Shown here: positions 61,002 to 64,000 of the stretch, one piece after another
Layout: each line of letters begins with the position of its first letter
Numbering within the stretch: the first letter of the stretch is position 1
From: Burkholderia sp. MS389
GTDB taxonomy: Bacteria; Pseudomonadota; Gammaproteobacteria; Burkholderiales; Burkholderiaceae
Length of the DNA stretch: 64,000 bases
Direction: 5' to 3'
Assembly: GCF_016899425.1 (NCBI RefSeq)
Contig: NZ_CP045994.1
Span: 3,038,001 to 3,102,000 of the forward strand
Position numbers and translations under genes: made by a program
The notes under the pieces: model-generated
Told to the model about the DNA's origin: nothing
The model's input: only the letters and a program-made list of their open reading frames with translations
Databases searched by the model: none

Positions 61002-62276
61002 TCAGTCGTAACCGCCGACCGTCAGCGCCTTCATCACGAGGCGGTACGTGTTGTACGCCAGCCAGTTCAGCAGCCGCTCGACGCGCGGGCGCGCGGCGTA
61101 GTGCGCGGCGTCGATTTCCCGGCCTTCGGCGAACGCGGTGGCGATCGCGTCGCGCAACTGGTTCGTCACTGCATCGTAGCGCACCAGCACGACGTTCGCT
61201 TCATTGTTCAGCATCAGGCTCAGCGCGTCCAGATTCGACGAGCCGACCGTCGCCCAGTTGTCGTCGATCACGGCGACCTTGCCGTGCAGGATCGTCTTGT
61301 CGTATTCGGCGACGCGCACGCCTGCGCGCAACAGCGCGTGATACAGGAACGGTACGGCCGTATCGAGCGCCGTGAATTCCTTGCGGCCGATCAGCACCTG
61401 CACGTCGACGCCGCGGCGGGCCGCGCCCGTCAGCGCGCGGCGCAGCTTGCGGCCCGGCATGAAGTACGGATTCGCGAGCAGGATCCGCTGGCGCGCCTGG
61501 CCGATCGCCGCGAGGTAGGCTTTCTCGATCGCACGGCGATTCACGACGTTGTCGCGCGCGACGAACGCGACGCTCGGCTCAGTCACGACCCGGAGCGCGC
61601 CGGCCTTGATCCACCGGTGGCTGCGCATCCAGCGCCGGAACATGTCCGGGAACGCTTCGCCGCCATGCAGCCCGGCCGCGTACTGCGCATACGGCTTGTG
61701 GCCGAACCGGATCCGGTGCCACTGCAGCTCGAACGCGGCGCGCACGTCGGACACCGCGGGCCCGGCCATCTCGACCGCGAAATCCCAGCGCGGGAACGGC
61801 AGCGTCGCGCTGCCCTGCGTGTAGTCGTCGACGATGTTGATGCCGCCGCAGAACGCGACCGCGTGATCGATCACCGCGAGCTTGCGGTGCGTGCGCGAGA
61901 AGCCGAAGCGGCCGAACAGGAAGCGGTTGTAGATGCAGTGCTCGACGCCGGCCTCGGCCCATGTGTCGAACAGCGGCAGGCGGGCGGTGCCGATGCCGTC
62001 GGTGATCACGCGCACGCGCACGCCGCGCTGCGCCGCGCGGATCAGCGCGTCCGACACCGGGCGGCCGGCCTCGTCGTCGCAGAAGATGTAGGTTTCGAGC
62101 ATCACCTGCTCGCGGGCGGCGTCGATCCGATCGATCAGCGCGTGGAAGAATTCACCGCCGGTTTCGCACAGCCGCACGGTGTTGCCGGCCGTAAACGCGA
62201 GCCGCGACGCGGAGCCGCGCTCCTGCAGGAACATCTGCCGCAATTGCGCGAAACGCTTGCGGGTCTCCGCATTCAT
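61002..62276 (-). CDS. clsB: Cardiolipin synthase ClsB-type phospholipase D
   Basis: A 424-residue phospholipase-D-superfamily enzyme that can make cardiolipin from phosphatidylglycerol or phosphatidylethanolamine at the inner membrane. Two HxK motifs are present: THRKLAVIDHAVAFCGGIN and LHGKVAVIDDNWATVGSSNLD. Length matches ClsB (YbhO, about 413). There is no N-terminal membrane helix pair as in ClsA. The ATG at 62276 overlaps the stop of the nudB-type gene (ATGA), so translation is coupled. It is the last gene of the minus-strand group before a 200-base gap to the tetR operon start. Confidence 0.88.
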   Translation of the reverse strand: MNAETRKRFAQLRQMFLQERGSASRLAFTAGNTVRLCETGGEFFHALIDRIDAAREQVMLETYIFCDDEAGRPVSDALIRAAQRGVRVRVITDGIGTARLPLFDTWAEAGVEHCIYNRFLFGRFGFSRTHRKLAVIDHAVAFCGGINIVDDYTQGSATLPFPRWDFAVEMAGPAVSDVRAAFELQWHRIRFGHKPYAQYAAGLHGGEAFPDMFRRWMRSHRWIKAGALRVVTEPSVAFVARDNVVNRRAIEKAYLAAIGQARQRILLANPYFMPGRKLRRALTGAARRGVDVQVLIGRKEFTALDTAVPFLYHALLRAGVRVAEYDKTILHGKVAVIDDNWATVGSSNLDALSLMLNNEANVVLVRYDAVTNQLRDAIATAFAEGREIDAAHYAARPRVERLLNWLAYNTYRLVMKALTVGGYD

Positions 62277-62767
62277 GCGGACGAACCGTGCGGCGCACGC
62301 ATGAGGGCCACGCGCGCGGGCAATTGCAGGATCGCCTCGGCGTTCGACGGCGAGAAGCAGCGCGCGGCCGCCTCGCGGAACGGCAGCCACGCATGGTCGA
62401 CATGCTCGCGCGGCGACAGCGTCACGTCGACGCGATGCGGCACGCACAGGCCGAACCAGTGCTCGACGTTGCGCGTGACGCCCGGCGCATAGCGATGCAG
62501 GTATTGCGGATAGATCGTGTATTCGATCCGGTGATGCCAGTCGACGAGCGCGGTGGCCGGCACGTCCGGCGTGCCGACCGCGATGCCGGTTTCCTCGGCC
62601 ACTTCGCGTGCGGCGGTGAGCGTGAGCGGCTCGTCGAGCGCGTCCTTCGAGCCGGTGACCGATTGCCAGAAATCGGGCTGGTCGGCACGCTTGATCACGA
62701 GCACGTCGAGTTCGGGCGTGTAGATCACGACGAGAACGGATTCGGGGATTTTCGGCGGCTTCGTCAT
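62273..62767 (-). CDS. nudB: Dihydroneopterin triphosphate diphosphatase (Nudix)
   Basis: A 164-residue Nudix hydrolase that removes pyrophosphate from dihydroneopterin triphosphate in folate synthesis. The Nudix box is GSKDALDEPLTLTAAREVAEETGIAV (GX5EX7REVAEETG). The C-terminal part (DWHHRIEYTIYPQYLHRYAPGVTRNVEHWFGLCVP) is the NudB signature. ATG 62767 is chosen; a GTG at 62785 is possible. It follows aspS as in other betaproteobacteria and overlaps clsB by four bases. Confidence 0.92.
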   Translation of the reverse strand: MTKPPKIPESVLVVIYTPELDVLVIKRADQPDFWQSVTGSKDALDEPLTLTAAREVAEETGIAVGTPDVPATALVDWHHRIEYTIYPQYLHRYAPGVTRNVEHWFGLCVPHRVDVTLSPREHVDHAWLPFREAAARCFSPSNAEAILQLPARVALMRAPHGSSA

Positions 62768-62845
62768 CTTGGTTTCATGCGGCACAGGGCCGTGCGCGGG
62801 GCCTGTGCCCGAACGTGCGGCAAGTGCTGCGACTGTACCGCAAAA

Positions 62846-62876
62846 AACGAAAAAGGCGCACCACGGCGCCTTTTCG
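62846..62876 (-). terminator. Terminator between aspS and nudB
   Basis: AAAAGGCGC-ACCACG-GCGCCTTTT (62851-62874) is a 9-bp stem with A/T ends; on the minus strand it is followed by CGTTTTTTG. It lies 52 bases past the aspS stop. Confidence 0.85.
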
Positions 62877-62926
62877 TTGGATGTCGCGCGCGCGTCGCCG
62901 CGCGCACGACCGGGTGCGAAAACGCG

Positions 62927-64000
62927 TTACGCCTTCGGCTGCTCCGGCTGACGCAGACGGATGTGCAGCTCGCGCAGCTGACGCTCGTCGACCGGGCTCG
63001 GCGCCTGCGTGAGCAGATCCTGCGCACGCTGGGTCTTCGGGAATGCGATCACGTCGCGGATCGAATCGGCGCCGGCCATCATCGTGACGATGCGGTCGAG
63101 ACCGAATGCGATACCGCCGTGCGGCGGCGCGCCGTACTGCAGCGCGTCCAGCAGGAAGCCGAACTTCAGTTGCGCCTCTTCCGCGCCGATCTTCAGTGCG
63201 CGGAACACCTTGCTCTGCACTTCCTCGCGGTGGATACGCACCGAGCCGCCGCCGATTTCCCAGCCGTTCAGCACCATGTCGTACGCCTTCGCGAGGCAGC
63301 GGCCCGGGTCGGTCTCGAGATACTCGAGGTGCTCGTCCTTCGGGCTCGTGAACGGGTGGTGCGCGGCGACGTAGCGCGCGTCTTCGTCGTCGTATTCGAA
63401 CATCGGGAAGTCGACGACCCACAGCGGCTTCCAGCCGGCCTGGACGAGGCCATTCGCCTTGCCGAATTCCGAATGGCCGATCTTCAGGCGCAGCGCGCCG
63501 AGGCTGTCGTTGACGACCTTCGCGCGATCGGCCGCGAAGAAGATGATGTCGCCGTCTTCAGCGCCGGTACGCTCGAGGATCGCCGCGATCGACGCGTCGT
63601 GCAGGTTCTTCACGATCGGGCTTTGCAGGCCGTCGCGGCCCTTCGCCTTCTCGTTGACCTTGATCCAGGCGAGGCCCTTCGCGCCGTAGATGCGCACGAA
63701 TTCCGTGTAGCCGTCGATGTCGCCGCGCGACAGCTCGCCGCCCTTCGGCACGCGCAGCGCCGCGACGCGGCCGTCCTTCGCGTTGGCCGGCGTGCTGAAC
63801 ACCTTGAAGTCGACGTCCTTCATCGCGTCGGTCAGCTCGGTGAATTCGAGCTGCACGCGCAGGTCCGGCTTGTCCGAACCGAAACGCGCCATCGCTTCCG
63901 AGTACGGCATCACCGGGAATGTCGCGTCGAGTTCGACGTCGATCGTCGTCTTGAAGATGTGACGGATCATGTCTTCGAACAGATCGCGGATTTCCTGCTC
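62927..64000 (-). CDS. aspS: Aspartyl-tRNA synthetase, C-terminal part (5' end outside window)
   Basis: A class II aminoacyl-tRNA synthetase, partial: the frame stays open to the window end (…[19 protein letters not shown]) and the start lies beyond. Visible are the second half of the catalytic domain with the inserted GAD domain ([58 protein letters not shown]), [27 protein letters not shown] and motif 3 [21 protein letters not shown]. It makes Asp-tRNA(Asp), and probably Asp-tRNA(Asn) in a non-discriminating form, though that cannot be judged here. It is read toward nudB. Confidence 0.97.
   Translation of the reverse strand, partial: EQEIRDLFEDMIRHIFKTTIDVELDATFPVMPYSEAMARFGSDKPDLRVQLEFTELTDAMKDVDFKVFSTPANAKDGRVAALRVPKGGELSRGDIDGYTEFVRIYGAKGLAWIKVNEKAKGRDGLQSPIVKNLHDASIAAILERTGAEDGDIIFFAADRAKVVNDSLGALRLKIGHSEFGKANGLVQAGWKPLWVVDFPMFEYDDEDARYVAAHHPFTSPKDEHLEYLETDPGRCLAKAYDMVLNGWEIGGGSVRIHREEVQSKVFRALKIGAEEAQLKFGFLLDALQYGAPPHGGIAFGLDRIVTMMAGADSIRDVIAFPKTQRAQDLLTQAPSPVDERQLRELHIRLRQPEQPKA

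Noticed and set aside
1..64000. Mobile element, prophage or genomic island
   Set aside because: I see no transposase, integrase, tRNA gene, terminal inverted repeat or composition break; gene order is the conserved Burkholderia chromosome type.

Overview
The window is a gene-dense, roughly two-thirds G+C stretch of a betaproteobacterial chromosome. Gene content, gene order and protein sequences fit Burkholderia sensu stricto, most likely the Burkholderia cepacia complex. Almost everything is chromosomal core or near-core. I see no rRNA, tRNA, insertion sequence, prophage, integrase or CRISPR array. The first gene (cytochrome c) and the last (aspS) run off the window ends.

Layout. 1-2016: two periplasmic multiheme cytochromes c and their terminator. 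2092-4935: RhlE-type RNA helicase, a PNPOx-like protein and a ferritin-like di-iron protein. 5191-7033: gamma-glutamyltransferase with terminator and an intergenic region carrying palindromes. 7114-13006: the glycerol regulon glpR - two small genes - glpD - glpK - glpF, with GlpR-type operators before glpD. 13009-15689 (minus): a membrane histidine-box desaturase/hydroxylase, a Rieske ferredoxin and a ferredoxin reductase. 15780-19975 (plus): a LacI-type regulator, two xylose-isomerase-like TIM-barrel proteins and an IolG-like dehydrogenase, flanked by two near-identical operator-like sites. 20164-24305: HAD phosphatase, ribB under an FMN riboswitch, an XRE-cupin regulator, and an MFS exporter divergent from a LysR regulator. 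25453-32625: the conserved miaB-phoH(ybeZ)-ybeY-chaC-corC-lnt block with one overlooked 49-aa lipoprotein gene. 32683-40162: a TPR/glycosyltransferase-like protein, then glyQ-glyS-gmhB-plsC-metallopeptidase. 40209-41925: gloA, a 14-bp triple tandem repeat and an EamA transporter. 41950-49680: the outer-membrane-biogenesis operon lptD-surA-pdxA-ksgA (minus) with its terminator, divergent from the murein-recycling pair amgK-murU. 49717-53658: Atm1-type ABC exporter, YciA-type thioesterase, nitrate reductase-associated protein and fdhD. 53710-60843 (minus): a TetR-controlled fatty-acid beta-oxidation operon (tetR, acyl-CoA dehydrogenase, FadN-type bifunctional enzyme, thiolase, then an enoyl-CoA hydratase after a terminator). 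61002-64000 (minus): clsB-type phospholipase D, nudB and aspS.

The most interesting part is 13009-19975. A self-contained Rieske/FAD electron chain sits beside a membrane di-iron oxygenase. Divergent from it is a small cyclitol- or sugar-type module with no transporter. A 16-bp dyad (TGACGAAATTTCGCCA) lies between the two, and a variant (TGACGAAAAATCGCCA, read on the minus strand) lies before the first TIM-barrel gene. This suggests one LacI-family protein may control both arms. The substrate is unknown. All functional calls come from reading translations and motifs by eye; no database search was possible.
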